A program made the translations under genes and the position numbers. Shown one piece after another: positions 35,667-44,887 of a stretch of 64,000 bases of DNA; the stretch's first letter is position 1; each line of letters starts with the position of its first letter. The notes under the pieces are model-generated. The model was not told the DNA's origin, did no database searches, and worked only from the letters and a program-made list of their open reading frames with translations. This stretch comes from Clostridium sp. AWRP (GTDB lineage: Bacteria > Bacillota > Clostridia > Clostridiales > Clostridiaceae), in contig NZ_CP029758.2 in the NCBI RefSeq assembly GCF_004006395.2, positions 2,108,001 through 2,172,000 on the forward strand, given 5' to 3'.

Positions 35667-35828
35667 ATGGATAAAGAAATTCTGGAAATTTTAAAAGCTA
35701 TGCAGCAAGATATGAAATCAATGAAGCAAGATATAGCATCGATAAAATCCACACAAAAAGAACATACCCAGCTATTAAGTGCTTTAGAACATAAGACAAA
35801 TGTATTTTCAGCAGAAAATGTTAGGTAA
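35667..35828 (+). CDS. Small coiled-coil protein (53 aa)
   Basis: A short gene with a clear ribosome site (TAGGTGGTGA) and ATG. The peptide begins MDKEILEILKAMQQDMKSM and has a heptad pattern of Ile, Leu and Met with many Lys and Gln, then a short tail. It resembles the start of a common clostridial hypothetical family that continues as a longer coiled coil, so this copy may be truncated. Function is unknown. It converges with the histidine kinase gene, whose 3' end is only 5 bases away. Confidence 0.65.
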   Translation: MDKEILEILKAMQQDMKSMKQDIASIKSTQKEHTQLLSALEHKTNVFSAENVR

Positions 35829-35833
35829 AATGT

Positions 35834-37267
35834 CTAATCTGGTAGTGATATTGTAAAAGTAATTGTGCCTTCATCATAATTTGCCCATATCTTGCCACTA
35901 TGCCTTTCAATTATACTTTTTGTTATAGAAAGACCCAATCCTGAGCCTTCATCAGGATTTGTACGAGACTTATCCGCTCTATAAAACTTTTCAAATACCA
36001 TATTCACATTTTTTGTATTTAAATTTTTACAGTTATTGCTTATACTGATTACAGCATTTTTATCACATTGGGTTAAAGATACTTTCACATCTGAAGGTTT
36101 GGTACTGTATTTTAGAGCATTGTACATTAGATTATTTAAAGCCCTCACAAATAAATTGATGTCAATTGTGACCATTATATTTTCAGCACATATGTTATCT
36201 ACAATTTTTAACTTTGAATTTTCAAAAGTAATTGAAAATTCATCAATTAACTGGTAAATGAGTTCATTTAAGCATACTGTGGATAAATGTAATTTTAAAT
36301 CACTGCCGTTTAGTTTTGTGAACATAAATAGGTTATCCGTAAGTTTTTTCATGGTTTCAGCTTTCTTTAATGATATATTTATAAATCTTTGCATTTCTTC
36401 TTTTGACTTATATTCATTATTTTCTACAATTTGCAAAAAACCAATTATACTTGTAAGAGGACTTCTTATGTCATGAGCCACATTTGTTATAAGCATATTT
36501 TTGGAAGCTTCAATTTTTCTCTCGTTTTTAATTTTTTCCTTTATCTTGTCTGCCATAAGGTTTATATTTTTAGATATCTCAGATAGTTCATCATGACCTT
36601 TTTGGTGTATTTTAAAATTTAAATTTTTATTTGCAATGGTCTGTATACCGCAGCATATCTCATTTATGTACTTCATCCTGTGACGGGTTATAAGGAAAAA
36701 TAGCAGCATACAAATGAAAAGTAAAATTACAACATTTTTAAATCCTTCTAGAGTTCCTATAGAATCATGAGGTATATTTACAGGAGATGCAGTAATCCAA
36801 AGTATGGAAATATGGTCACCTGTTTTTATAGAAGTTTTGAAAATATAATCATGATACATAGTTATATTTTTTGTATGGTCAAAATATTTTAAAAAGTCAG
36901 AGTATGTTTTTTCAAGATTTGGATTTCCAGGAAGCTTCGATGAATTATATAAAATCTTGTCTTGGGGATCGGTTACAATAAAGCCAAGCTTATATTTTGA
37001 ATATTCAGTTTCATATTTTGATAATACAGATTTATATTGGGATTTATTATTGAAATGTACGTCATTTATATTTAAACATATATTTCTGGTTATATAAGTT
37101 AATTTGCTAAAACTATAGTTGTAGTTTTGAAACTTATAAGGATACTTTTGAGATTCAAAATTTATGTATGATGAATACAAGACAATATATATAAAAAAAC
37201 TTACAATTAGCGAAAATATAAATGAAACTACAAATTTAGTTTGAATTCCAACTATTTTAACTTTCAA
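35834..37267 (-). CDS. Sensor histidine kinase of the first ABC-linked two-component system
   Basis: About 477 residues. A first membrane helix (about 12-35), an outer domain of about 140 residues, a second helix (about 175-195), HAMP, HisKA with ITNVAHDIRSPLTS (phosphorylated His near 264), and HATPase with ALNNLMYNALKYS and GSGLGLSITKS. The start chosen is TTG at 37267, overlapping the regulator's final codons; a TTG at 37279 is possible. The classical kinase with a sizeable sensor domain contrasts with the loop-less BceS type. It is divergent from the ABC transporter at 38112. Confidence 0.9.
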   Translation of the reverse strand: MKVKIVGIQTKFVVSFIFSLIVSFFIYIVLYSSYINFESQKYPYKFQNYNYSFSKLTYITRNICLNINDVHFNNKSQYKSVLSKYETEYSKYKLGFIVTDPQDKILYNSSKLPGNPNLEKTYSDFLKYFDHTKNITMYHDYIFKTSIKTGDHISILWITASPVNIPHDSIGTLEGFKNVVILLFICMLLFFLITRHRMKYINEICCGIQTIANKNLNFKIHQKGHDELSEISKNINLMADKIKEKIKNERKIEASKNMLITNVAHDIRSPLTSIIGFLQIVENNEYKSKEEMQRFINISLKKAETMKKLTDNLFMFTKLNGSDLKLHLSTVCLNELIYQLIDEFSITFENSKLKIVDNICAENIMVTIDINLFVRALNNLMYNALKYSTKPSDVKVSLTQCDKNAVISISNNCKNLNTKNVNMVFEKFYRADKSRTNPDEGSGLGLSITKSIIERHSGKIWANYDEGTITFTISLPD

Positions 37268-37937
37268 TTTTATACCCAACTCCCCATACAGTTTTTATAT
37301 AATCTTTTTTTAGTTTTTGCCTTAATCTTCTTATGTGTACTGTAACTGTCCTGTCAAATTCCATGTAAGGTTCCTTCCATACGTTTTCGTATATTTGCTT
37401 TATGCTAAGCACATTGTCCTTGTTCTTTGCAAGAAAATCTAAAATTTCAAATTCACGTGGGGTCAAATTTATCTCATTGTCATCTATTTTTACAATGTGC
37501 TTATCTGTATCCAGAAGCATGTCCTGAATTTTAATCAACTTTGAATTTCCATGAAAGTTTGAATTAAATTCTTTGTATCTTCTTAGATGGGAGTTTATCT
37601 TTGCAATTAAGAGCATTGGATTAAAAGGTTTTGAGATATAATCATCAGCCCCAATGGTAAGCCCCATTATTTTATCAGCATCATCAATTTTAGCAGACAA
37701 TATTATAATAGGTAAATTTAAGTTTTCCCGTATTTTCATACATGCCATCATACCGTCCATCCTTGGCATCATAACATCTAAAAGTATCAAATCTATTTTA
37801 TTGTTTTTTAAAATTCCCAGGGCTTCAATTCCATCTTTTGCACATAGGGAAGCTATGTCTTGATTTTTTAATATTATAGTTAAAATCTCTCTTATATTTT
37901 CATCGTCGTCTACAATTAAAACTACATTTTTGTCCAT
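37257..37937 (-). CDS. OmpR-family response regulator of the first ABC-linked system
   Basis: A 226-residue response regulator. The receiver has IVDDDENI, the phosphoacceptor D54 in LILLDVMMPRMDG, ILSAK (switch Ser) and ISKPFN. The winged helix (about 128-226) has LTPREFEILDFL and VTVHIRRLRQKL and ends GVGYKIES. ATG at 37937 is favoured because AGGAAGGTG lies upstream; a GTG at 37949 overlaps it. The kinase gene overlaps the 3' end by 11 bases. It is divergent from the ABC exporter at 38112 and probably controls it. Confidence 0.94.
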   Translation of the reverse strand: MDKNVVLIVDDDENIREILTIILKNQDIASLCAKDGIEALGILKNNKIDLILLDVMMPRMDGMMACMKIRENLNLPIIILSAKIDDADKIMGLTIGADDYISKPFNPMLLIAKINSHLRRYKEFNSNFHGNSKLIKIQDMLLDTDKHIVKIDDNEINLTPREFEILDFLAKNKDNVLSIKQIYENVWKEPYMEFDRTVTVHIRRLRQKLKKDYIKTVWGVGYKIES

Positions 37938-38111
37938 GTAAAAATTCACCTTCCTATTGTATCTATATTTATTATATACATTTTTTTATTGCTTTGGCCA
38001 ATTGTAATAAAATCTTAATAAACAGTATCAATTTTGTAATATAAAATATACCAGGTTTGTAATATGAGCACATTATAATGAAGCTATCATATAAAAAAGG
38101 ATGTGAATTTC

Positions 38112-38840
38112 TTGGAAGTATTGAAATTGGAAAATCTATCAAAGACTATAGGAAAGAGAGAAATTGTGAAAAATTTAAATTTAAGTGTAAAGGAAGGTGA
38201 AATCTTTGGATTTTTAGGGCCCAATGGTGCAGGAAAAACCACAACTATAAAGATGATTGTTGGATTTTTAAAACCTACTGGCGGCAAAATTTATATAAAT
38301 GGGAAAGAAATCAAAGATAATAGGATAAGCTATATAAGCAATATTGCAGCTATGGTTGAAGCACCGGATATGTATCCATATTTAACTGGATTTCAAAATT
38401 TAAAGCAGTTGTCAAGGATTGATAGAAACGTTAGTGAATCCGATATAAATGAAGCTGTAAAATTAGCTGGATTAAGTGACAGAATAAATGACAAAATTAA
38501 GAAGTATTCCCTTGGAATGAAACAAAGGCTTGGTATTGCACAGGTTATCATGGGAAACAAAAAGATATGGATACTGGACGAACCAACTAATGGACTAGAT
38601 CCAAGCGGAATGATTCATTTTAGAAATTTGTTTAAAAAATATTCTAGAGAAAAGAAAGTTACCATATTTATATCATCCCACATACTTGGCGAAATGGAAT
38701 CCATGTGTGATAGGGTTGCATTTTTAAATGAAGGTGAAATTAAGGGAATAGAAGATGTAAATAATATGAAGGGAAATCTTGAAAAAAGATATCTTGAAGT
38801 TGTAGGAGGAGAAGAAGAAGATGATTTTCCCAATAATTAA
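38112..38840 (+). CDS. ABC-2 exporter ATPase (BcrA-like), module 1
   Basis: A 242-residue ABC ATPase of the antibiotic/lantibiotic exporter group. Walker A GPNGAGKTT, signature YSLGMKQRLGIAQ, Walker B WILDEPTNGLDP and the switch in SSHILGEME are in normal order. The start is TTG at 38112, ten bases after AAAAAAGGA; a GTG at 38103 overlaps that site. Its 3' end overlaps the permease start by 20 bases. Divergent from the two-component system, a layout typical for peptide-antibiotic detoxification modules. Confidence 0.93.
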   Translation: MEVLKLENLSKTIGKREIVKNLNLSVKEGEIFGFLGPNGAGKTTTIKMIVGFLKPTGGKIYINGKEIKDNRISYISNIAAMVEAPDMYPYLTGFQNLKQLSRIDRNVSESDINEAVKLAGLSDRINDKIKKYSLGMKQRLGIAQVIMGNKKIWILDEPTNGLDPSGMIHFRNLFKKYSREKKVTIFISSHILGEMESMCDRVAFLNEGEIKGIEDVNNMKGNLEKRYLEVVGGEEEDDFPNN

Positions 38841-39999
38841 AAACGAGATCATTAAGATATTTTATAGAAAGAAATTTTTAATATGTTCTATTATATTACT
38901 GCTTGTAGCTGTATTTTCAGTATTAGCTGTGAATAGCGAAAATGGAGAGAGGGGACTGCAAAAAGACAAAAGTATAGAGCAATACTATAAAGATCAAAAA
39001 AAGTTAGTAAAGGATAAAGCAAAAATTGCTGAAATCCAAACACATATCGATAACATTGATAAAATGGTAAAAGATTATGAATTTCAAAAAACACATCCAC
39101 TAGCCTGGAAAGATACTTTAAAAAAGGATGTAAAACTTATGGAAAGTGTTGATGATAGTAAAATGGAGGATGCTAGAAGGGAAAGGAGAAAAGGTGAAAT
39201 TGCCTACGATAAATATTTATTGGAAAATAACATAAAGCCAATTAACCATATTAAAGCTACAGGATATGTATTGTTTAATGATTACAGCCTTATTTTGGAT
39301 TATGGCATGATAGTGATATTTTTAGTAGCAGTGTTTATGACAGTAGACAGTGTTTCAAGTGAATACGCACCACCTACATTAAAGCTTTTGCTTTTAAGAC
39401 CTGTTACAAAGACAAAACTTCTACTTGGCAAGTTTTTAGCTTGTGCTATTTCAAGTTCTGCACTTGTAGTGATTTTCAATTTGATATTTTTTTTGTTTGG
39501 AGAAATTGTATATGGTTTTGACAGCTTCAAATATCCAGTTCCTATAGAACCTGCATTTAAACACAGCAGTATACAAAACATGGACTTGCATAAATTTATA
39601 TCTGTCATTCCAGGCACGTCAAGTATTATGCCTCTTTATAAATTTTTAATTGAATTTATGATATTACAGATAGTTTTTATAATTGCAGCTGCAAGTTTTT
39701 GTATTTTAATATCTACTTTAATTAAAAACAATGCAGCAGCGGCATCAATAGCCATACTATTTGGAGTAGCTTACATGATACTTTCAAAAATTCCTGCATT
39801 ATCTGATAAGTCAGATATTATGCCAGCATTTTTTATAGCTCTTGGCAGTTCTGGAAGTATAATAACAAGACGAATTGTACAAGATACGGGGGCATACTAC
39901 ATAAATACTTTATCTGCAAGCTTGATAATGATTGCATGGTCTATATTATTTTTAGGATTAAGTATAATTATAGCAGAAAAAAGAGAAGAGTATATCTAG
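38821..39999 (+). CDS. ABC-2 exporter permease, module 1
   Basis: A 392-residue permease. One helix near 20-37, a charged outer loop of about 125 residues rich in Lys, Asp and Glu (likely coiled-coil), then five or six helices from about 160. The EYAPPTLKLLLLRPVTKTKLLLGKF segment (broken as EYAPPTLK then RPVTKTKLLLGK) is the cytoplasmic coupling motif of ABC-2 permeases. The ATG follows AGGAGGAGAAG within the ATPase gene. Function is probably export or removal of a cell-envelope-active compound. It has a close counterpart at 48150. Confidence 0.85.
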   Translation: MIFPIIKNEIIKIFYRKKFLICSIILLLVAVFSVLAVNSENGERGLQKDKSIEQYYKDQKKLVKDKAKIAEIQTHIDNIDKMVKDYEFQKTHPLAWKDTLKKDVKLMESVDDSKMEDARRERRKGEIAYDKYLLENNIKPINHIKATGYVLFNDYSLILDYGMIVIFLVAVFMTVDSVSSEYAPPTLKLLLLRPVTKTKLLLGKFLACAISSSALVVIFNLIFFLFGEIVYGFDSFKYPVPIEPAFKHSSIQNMDLHKFISVIPGTSSIMPLYKFLIEFMILQIVFIIAAASFCILISTLIKNNAAAASIAILFGVAYMILSKIPALSDKSDIMPAFFIALGSSGSIITRRIVQDTGAYYINTLSASLIMIAWSILFLGLSIIIAEKREEYI

Positions 40000-40094
40000 G
40001 CATTTTCTTTCAAAGGTCTTAAAGAATATATTTATAATAATTTGCAGAAACTATAAGAGCATAGACAAATCTATTTTGAAAGGGGAAATTTAAT

Positions 40095-41159
40095 ATGCCT
40101 GTTATTAATATGCTCTCTTCTGCAGAACAAGTAAAAGGTCAGGGGGTGTTGTCTGCTTATGTTGAACAAGTTAATTTAGTTAGAAAGGAACTTAAGGATA
40201 GTTATGAGGTAAAAGTAAATGCTTTTAAATTATGTGACATTATGCACTATCATACCATTGATTTTAAGTTCTTTTTAAGTATACCTTTTGCAAAATTATT
40301 GGGTACAAGTGTTGCTTATGTTCATTTTGTTCCAGAGACTATAGATAATAGTTTAAAATTGCCGTATATCATAAAAAAGATATTTTACAAGTACATAATT
40401 TTGTTCTACAAAAGTGTAGATTACCTGGTAGTTGTGAATCCATATTTTATTGATACATTAAAAAAATACAATATAGAAGGGGAAAAAGTAGTATACATAC
40501 CTAATTTTGTATCTGAAGACAACTTTTTTAAATATGAAAAGGAAAAAGTAAAAAAAATAAAGCAGGAGTTAGATATTCCACTTAAAAAATTTGTTGTTCT
40601 GGGAGTAGGTCAGGTACAGAACAGAAAGGGAATACTAGACTTTATTGAAGTTGCCAAAAAACTTCCACAAATTCAATTTATATGGGCAGGTGGTTTTTCT
40701 TTTGGTGTGATAACAGATGGGTATAAGGAATTAAAAAAGGTTGTAGAGAATCCACCTAAAAATGTAAGGTTTTTAGGTATCATTGATAGAGAAAATATGA
40801 ATGATATTTATAATATTGCAGATATAATGTTTCTGCCTTCCTATAATGAGTTATTTCCAATGTCTGTTTTGGAAGCCATGGCACTTAAAATTCCTGTACT
40901 ATTGAGGGATCTAGATATATACCATAACATTCTATTTGATGACTATTTGAAGGGAAAAAATATAGATGAATTTGTAAAATGTATAGAAAGATTACAGGAT
41001 AAAGGTGAAAGTTATAGAACTTGGTGTGAAAGGTCATGGAAATGTCACAAGTTTTATTCTAAGGAATACATCTTAAATACGTGGAAGCAATTTTATGACA
41101 AGATATATTATGAGAAAAATAAGAGAAGAAAGCTTAAGGGAAACTTAAATGAAAAATAA
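40095..41159 (+). CDS. Glycosyltransferase family 4 (first)
   Basis: A 354-residue GT-B-fold glycosyltransferase. The C-terminal domain has VVLGVGQVQNRKGILDF near 165, then FLPSYNELFPMSVLEAMA near 258 with the conserved E-x7-E nucleotide-sugar motif. The N-terminal domain has IMHYHTIDF and VVVNPYF. It is similar to UDP-sugar transferases that act on diacylglycerol or lipid carriers. ATG follows AAAGGGGAAA. The next gene overlaps its end by 11 bases and encodes a flippase-like protein, so a membrane glycolipid product is the likely context. Confidence 0.88.
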   Translation: MPVINMLSSAEQVKGQGVLSAYVEQVNLVRKELKDSYEVKVNAFKLCDIMHYHTIDFKFFLSIPFAKLLGTSVAYVHFVPETIDNSLKLPYIIKKIFYKYIILFYKSVDYLVVVNPYFIDTLKKYNIEGEKVVYIPNFVSEDNFFKYEKEKVKKIKQELDIPLKKFVVLGVGQVQNRKGILDFIEVAKKLPQIQFIWAGGFSFGVITDGYKELKKVVENPPKNVRFLGIIDRENMNDIYNIADIMFLPSYNELFPMSVLEAMALKIPVLLRDLDIYHNILFDDYLKGKNIDEFVKCIERLQDKGESYRTWCERSWKCHKFYSKEYILNTWKQFYDKIYYEKNKRRKLKGNLNEK

Positions 41160-42174
41160 GAGGTTTAATATAATTGTTGTATTTATTTCCGCCTGCATTT
41201 TTTTCTTATTTTTCATTTTTACAAAGGGCATCCATTCTATGATTAAGGAGTTAAAATTACTGGATATCCACTGGATATCTTTAGCTGTAATAGCTGTTAT
41301 TCTATTTTGGACATTTGAAACAATGATTTTATATACTGTAATGAAAAATCTCTATTTTGGGGAGCATTTGCTTTTCAAATCAGTAAAATTTCAAATGGTT
41401 GGTCAATTTTTTGGTGCAATTACACCTTTAGGAGCAGGAAGTCACCCTTCTCAATTATATGCAATGACCGAAGCAGGAATGCCTGCAGGACTTTCTGGGT
41501 CTATATTGATAATAAAGTTTATGATACATGAAATAGTAAGCATATTTTATCTAATAGCAGCACTGTTTTTTAGGTTTAACTATTTTAATTCAAAAATTAA
41601 ATATTTTATTTACTTTGCAATTCTTGGTATTGTGATTAACGCAGGAGTGATGCTGCTAGCAATATCAATTGTAATAAATAAAAAAATGACTAAGGCTATA
41701 ATAAACTTTATTGTGAAATTGCTCGGAAAGCTTCATATTATGAAAGATGTGAAATCAAAACAAGGGAAAATTGAAGATGAAATAGAAAGTTTTCATAAAA
41801 ATGCACTTTTAGTAAGAAAACACATAGGTATGTGTTTTCTTACTTTAATATATTCACTTTTTCAGTGGGCTTTTTATTTTAGTATTCCTTATTGTATTTA
41901 TAGAAGTTTTGGGTTTAATTCTACAGACTTATGGACAATTATGTCTGCGCAGGTGTTTCTAACAGTATTTATGACTGCAATTCCTCTTCCAGGAGCAGAA
42001 GGAGGGGCAGAAGGGGGATTTTATGTAATTTTTAATTTATTTTTTAAAGCTAAAACCGTTATAGCTCTTTTTGTATGGAGGATAATTACTTATTACATGT
42101 CTATTATAGTGTCAAGCATATTTATTTTAGCATTTCCAAATATACGTTTAAAAAATGATATTATTGAACAGTAA
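41149..42174 (+). CDS. Flippase-like membrane protein (UPF0104/LPG synthase TM family)
   Basis: A 341-residue integral membrane protein with about eight hydrophobic segments. It belongs to the family of the lysylphosphatidylglycerol synthase membrane domain (UPF0104). Typical elements are QFFGAITPLGAGSHPSQLYAM near 83 (given here in part: TPLGAGSHPSQ) and PLPGAEGGAEGGFY near 270, with its paired Gly/Glu. Related proteins flip or synthesise lipid-linked products. It overlaps the first glycosyltransferase by 11 bases, and its 3' end overlaps the converging glycosyltransferase by 14 bases. Confidence 0.87.
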   Translation: MKNKRFNIIVVFISACIFFLFFIFTKGIHSMIKELKLLDIHWISLAVIAVILFWTFETMILYTVMKNLYFGEHLLFKSVKFQMVGQFFGAITPLGAGSHPSQLYAMTEAGMPAGLSGSILIIKFMIHEIVSIFYLIAALFFRFNYFNSKIKYFIYFAILGIVINAGVMLLAISIVINKKMTKAIINFIVKLLGKLHIMKDVKSKQGKIEDEIESFHKNALLVRKHIGMCFLTLIYSLFQWAFYFSIPYCIYRSFGFNSTDLWTIMSAQVFLTVFMTAIPLPGAEGGAEGGFYVIFNLFFKAKTVIALFVWRIITYYMSIIVSSIFILAFPNIRLKNDIIEQ

Positions 42175-43333
42175 TGTTTTCACATTTTGTATTTAAGATT
42201 TTACTATAAGTTTCAATTATCCTATGGGTGAAAATGCAGCTAGAATATTTTTTTGAAGTATGAACTGCCTCTTCACTCAATTTATTTTTTAAATTTTCAT
42301 CTTTTAAGATTTGATCTATGTAATAGCTAAATTCCCAGGATTCCCTATAAGAAAATCCATTTTTGCCTTGAAGAATGATTCCGTCTATACACGGATCATA
42401 TTTGCAAACTACAGGACATCCACTGCTTAAGGCTTCTATATAAGTTAATCCTTGGGTTTCACTAGTAGAAGCAGTGACAAATATATCTGCTATTTTATAA
42501 TATTTGTAAATTTCTTTTGGATCTATCATTCCTGTAAAAACAACAGTATCTTCAAGACCTTCAGTGTGTACCTGCTCTTTTAAATTTTGTAAATAAGGTC
42601 CATCTCCTACAATTAAAAGTTTAATGTTTTTAATTCTTTTTACAACGGTAGTGAAGAGGGTTAAAATCTCATTTATATTTTTTTCTTTCCCGATTCTTCC
42701 GATATAAGCTATAATCCTATCTGTATTTTTAATTCCTAGTGTTGAAAGAATTTCTTTTTTCTCATTTGTAAGCAGAGGCCTGCAAAATTTATTTAAATCA
42801 ATTCCCGTTGGTATCACATTAATAGGTTTATTTACTCCGTAATTAAGCAGCATCTTCTTTGTTTTTTCTGTTGGAACAACTACGCTGTCAAGACTATTTA
42901 AAAGTAGACGGGTTATTTTTCCAACGGCACTTTTTTTTATAAGTTTTCCACCCAATAAATAGTCTAAATATTCTTCATACATTGTATGATAGGTGTGAAT
43001 TTGGGGGGCATTTATTTTGCTAGCGATGTATTTGGCTGCAAATAAGGTAGAAAACTCTGTTTGGGAATGGATCATATCGGGTCTCCAATCGATAAGTCTA
43101 TTTATGATTTTATTACGAAAGGGAACTTTAATTCTGGCATTAGGGTAAATTCCAACGCTAATGGACTTTAAATAGCATATATCTCCTACGATTTTCTCAT
43201 TTCCTGTAGGAGATAGGGTTAGAATTTTAACATCGTAATTATTATTCTTTAATTCTTTATATAAATTGTATATTGAAGTGACAACACCGTTTATCATAGG
43301 AAAATATGTGTCGGTAGTAATTAAGATTTTCAT
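42161..43333 (-). CDS. Glycosyltransferase family 4 (second, diacylglycerol glucosyltransferase-like)
   Basis: A 390-residue GT-B glycosyltransferase. The N-terminal MKILITTDTYFPMINGVVTSI and PQIHTYHTMYEEYLDY (given in part) are hallmarks of the 1,2-diacylglycerol glucosyltransferase group. The C-terminal domain has IAYIGRIGKEKNI near 208 and TSETQGLTYIEALSSG near 293 with the E-x7-E motif. It probably adds a hexose to diacylglycerol, giving glycolipids that anchor lipoteichoic acid or set membrane curvature. The ATG follows TAGGAGA. It converges on the flippase gene. Confidence 0.9.
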   Translation of the reverse strand: MKILITTDTYFPMINGVVTSIYNLYKELKNNNYDVKILTLSPTGNEKIVGDICYLKSISVGIYPNARIKVPFRNKIINRLIDWRPDMIHSQTEFSTLFAAKYIASKINAPQIHTYHTMYEEYLDYLLGGKLIKKSAVGKITRLLLNSLDSVVVPTEKTKKMLLNYGVNKPINVIPTGIDLNKFCRPLLTNEKKEILSTLGIKNTDRIIAYIGRIGKEKNINEILTLFTTVVKRIKNIKLLIVGDGPYLQNLKEQVHTEGLEDTVVFTGMIDPKEIYKYYKIADIFVTASTSETQGLTYIEALSSGCPVVCKYDPCIDGIILQGKNGFSYRESWEFSYYIDQILKDENLKNKLSEEAVHTSKKYSSCIFTHRIIETYSKILNTKCENITVQ

Positions 43334-43494
43334 TTTCTATTTCTCCTAATCTAATTAGAATTTTATATAATCTAAACTATGAATTTTCTATTCCAAATTA
43401 GTGTTTCCAATAATATATAAAAAAATAATAAAGTGTAATATAATTTTAAATTTATCATAAAATTAACTAAAATGATATTTTTTAGGAGATAAAT

Positions 43495-44019
43495 ATGCCG
43501 GGAGATATATCAAAACACACAAAATATATTGTTAATTTACCTTATCCTAAGCTAAGAGTGGAAAGAACAAATATAGGATACGCAAATATTCTTCTTAAAG
43601 ATTATGCAGGAGAAGTAAGCGAATTTACTGCAGTTTCCCTTTATGTGTATCAACATATGGTAAGCGAAGGAAGATTTGAAGATTATGCTAAGGTTATTGG
43701 GGGCATATCTATGGCTGAAATGAAGCACCTAGAGCTTATAGGAAAAACAATTAAACTTCTTGGTATAAAACCAATTTACATTAATTCTGCATGTCCCCCT
43801 GGACAATTATGGACACCTGCTTATGTTAATTTTATCACGTTCATTAAAGCTATGCTTTTAGAGGATATTAAATCAGAAAAAAAGGCTATTAAAAATTACA
43901 AGTACCATATATCAATAATTAGGGATAGATATATACAGGAACTTATTGAAAGAATAATTATGGATGAAGAGCTGCATCTGAAGTTACTTACAGAATTGTA
44001 TAAAAAATATAACTTTTAA
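43495..44019 (+). CDS. Ferritin-like diiron protein
   Basis: A 174-residue four-helix protein of the ferritin-like superfamily (bacterioferritin/rubrerythrin type). Diiron ligands are visible: AGEVSEFTAVSLYVYQH (helix 1 Glu), SMAEMKHLELIGK (Glu and His in helix 2), LEDIKSEKKAIKNY (Glu in helix 3) and MDEELHLKLL (Glu and His in helix 4). A proline-rich loop follows helix 2. It may act as a peroxidase, oxidase or iron-storage protein. The start is ATG behind TTAGGAGAT. A terminator follows. It is not closely related to the ferritin at 25301. Confidence 0.83.
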   Translation: MPGDISKHTKYIVNLPYPKLRVERTNIGYANILLKDYAGEVSEFTAVSLYVYQHMVSEGRFEDYAKVIGGISMAEMKHLELIGKTIKLLGIKPIYINSACPPGQLWTPAYVNFITFIKAMLLEDIKSEKKAIKNYKYHISIIRDRYIQELIERIIMDEELHLKLLTELYKKYNF

Positions 44020-44055
44020 AATAGACTATATAAAAAATACTATAATATGGAATAA

Positions 44056-44103
44056 GGCTGTTGCAATAGTGATTTTTAAAAATCGCATGAACAGCCCCTT
44101 TTC
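44056..44103 (+). terminator. Terminator after the ferritin-like gene
   Basis: GGCTGTT (44056-44062) pairs with AACAGCC (44090-44096), with an inner GATTTTT/AAAAATC stem, followed by CCTTTT. Confidence 0.75.
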
Positions 44104-44132
44104 TATAACATAAAAGCAATTTTTGAATTACT

Positions 44133-44885
44133 TTATTTATTTATATTTGTGGACAATGGATATTTACGTACTATAAATATTTCTACTCTTCTATTTTGAT
44201 CTCTACCTTCTTTAGTAAGGTTAGTAGACTTTGGTTGATATTCAGAATAAGCTTGTATGGAAACTTTTGTTATATTAATTCCACCATTTCCTGCCATAAA
44301 ATTCATTACGTTTATGGCTCTCATAGCACTTAAATCCCAATTAGAGCGAAATTTTGAATTATGTATAGGTACATTATCTGTGTGTCCTGCAATTCTAATA
44401 TTATTATCTAAATTTCTAATCATTTCTGAAATAGATATGAGAAGTGGATGTATATGAGTCAGAACTTCTGCATCTCCAGAATTAAATAAAACTGCTTCTT
44501 GTATTGAAATACCTAGACCGTCTTTGCTAATTTCAACTTTAACTTTATCATCATATCCATCTTGTTTAATTTTTGCATCTAGAGTTTTCTTAATTTCATT
44601 CATGGTATCTTGTTCAGTTTTACCTGCACTTTTATCGGTTTTATCAGCAGATTCTCCTGTTTCAATAAATTGATTGGTACTGCTGCCACCATCGTTTTGT
44701 ATGCTTTTTTCCCCTGAAAAAATGACATCAAATTGTTGACTTATTTTAGCAAGTTTTTCTTGATCAATTTTACTTATGGCAAACATAACTATGAAGAGAG
44801 CTAATAGGAGAGTAAGCATGTCTGCATATGGAATGAGCCACGTTTCATCTACATGTTCCTCATGGTGTTGCCTCTTTTTACCCAT
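44133..44885 (-). CDS. motB: Flagellar motor stator protein MotB
   Basis: A 250-residue stator subunit. A single membrane helix (about 22-42) contains the proton- or sodium-binding Asp (YADMLTLLL, D22). A linker with low-complexity Ser/Gly/Thr follows, then an OmpA-like peptidoglycan-binding domain with AGHTDNVPI near 170, WDLSAMRAINVMNF and GRDQNRRVEIF. It pairs with MotA to drive the flagellar motor. ATG at 44885 uses an AAAGGAG site that sits at the end of motA; a TTG at 44891 is less likely. No other flagellar genes are near. Confidence 0.96.
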   Translation of the reverse strand: MGKKRQHHEEHVDETWLIPYADMLTLLLALFIVMFAISKIDQEKLAKISQQFDVIFSGEKSIQNDGGSSTNQFIETGESADKTDKSAGKTEQDTMNEIKKTLDAKIKQDGYDDKVKVEISKDGLGISIQEAVLFNSGDAEVLTHIHPLLISISEMIRNLDNNIRIAGHTDNVPIHNSKFRSNWDLSAMRAINVMNFMAGNGGINITKVSIQAYSEYQPKSTNLTKEGRDQNRRVEIFIVRKYPLSTNINK

Positions 44886-44887
44886 AA

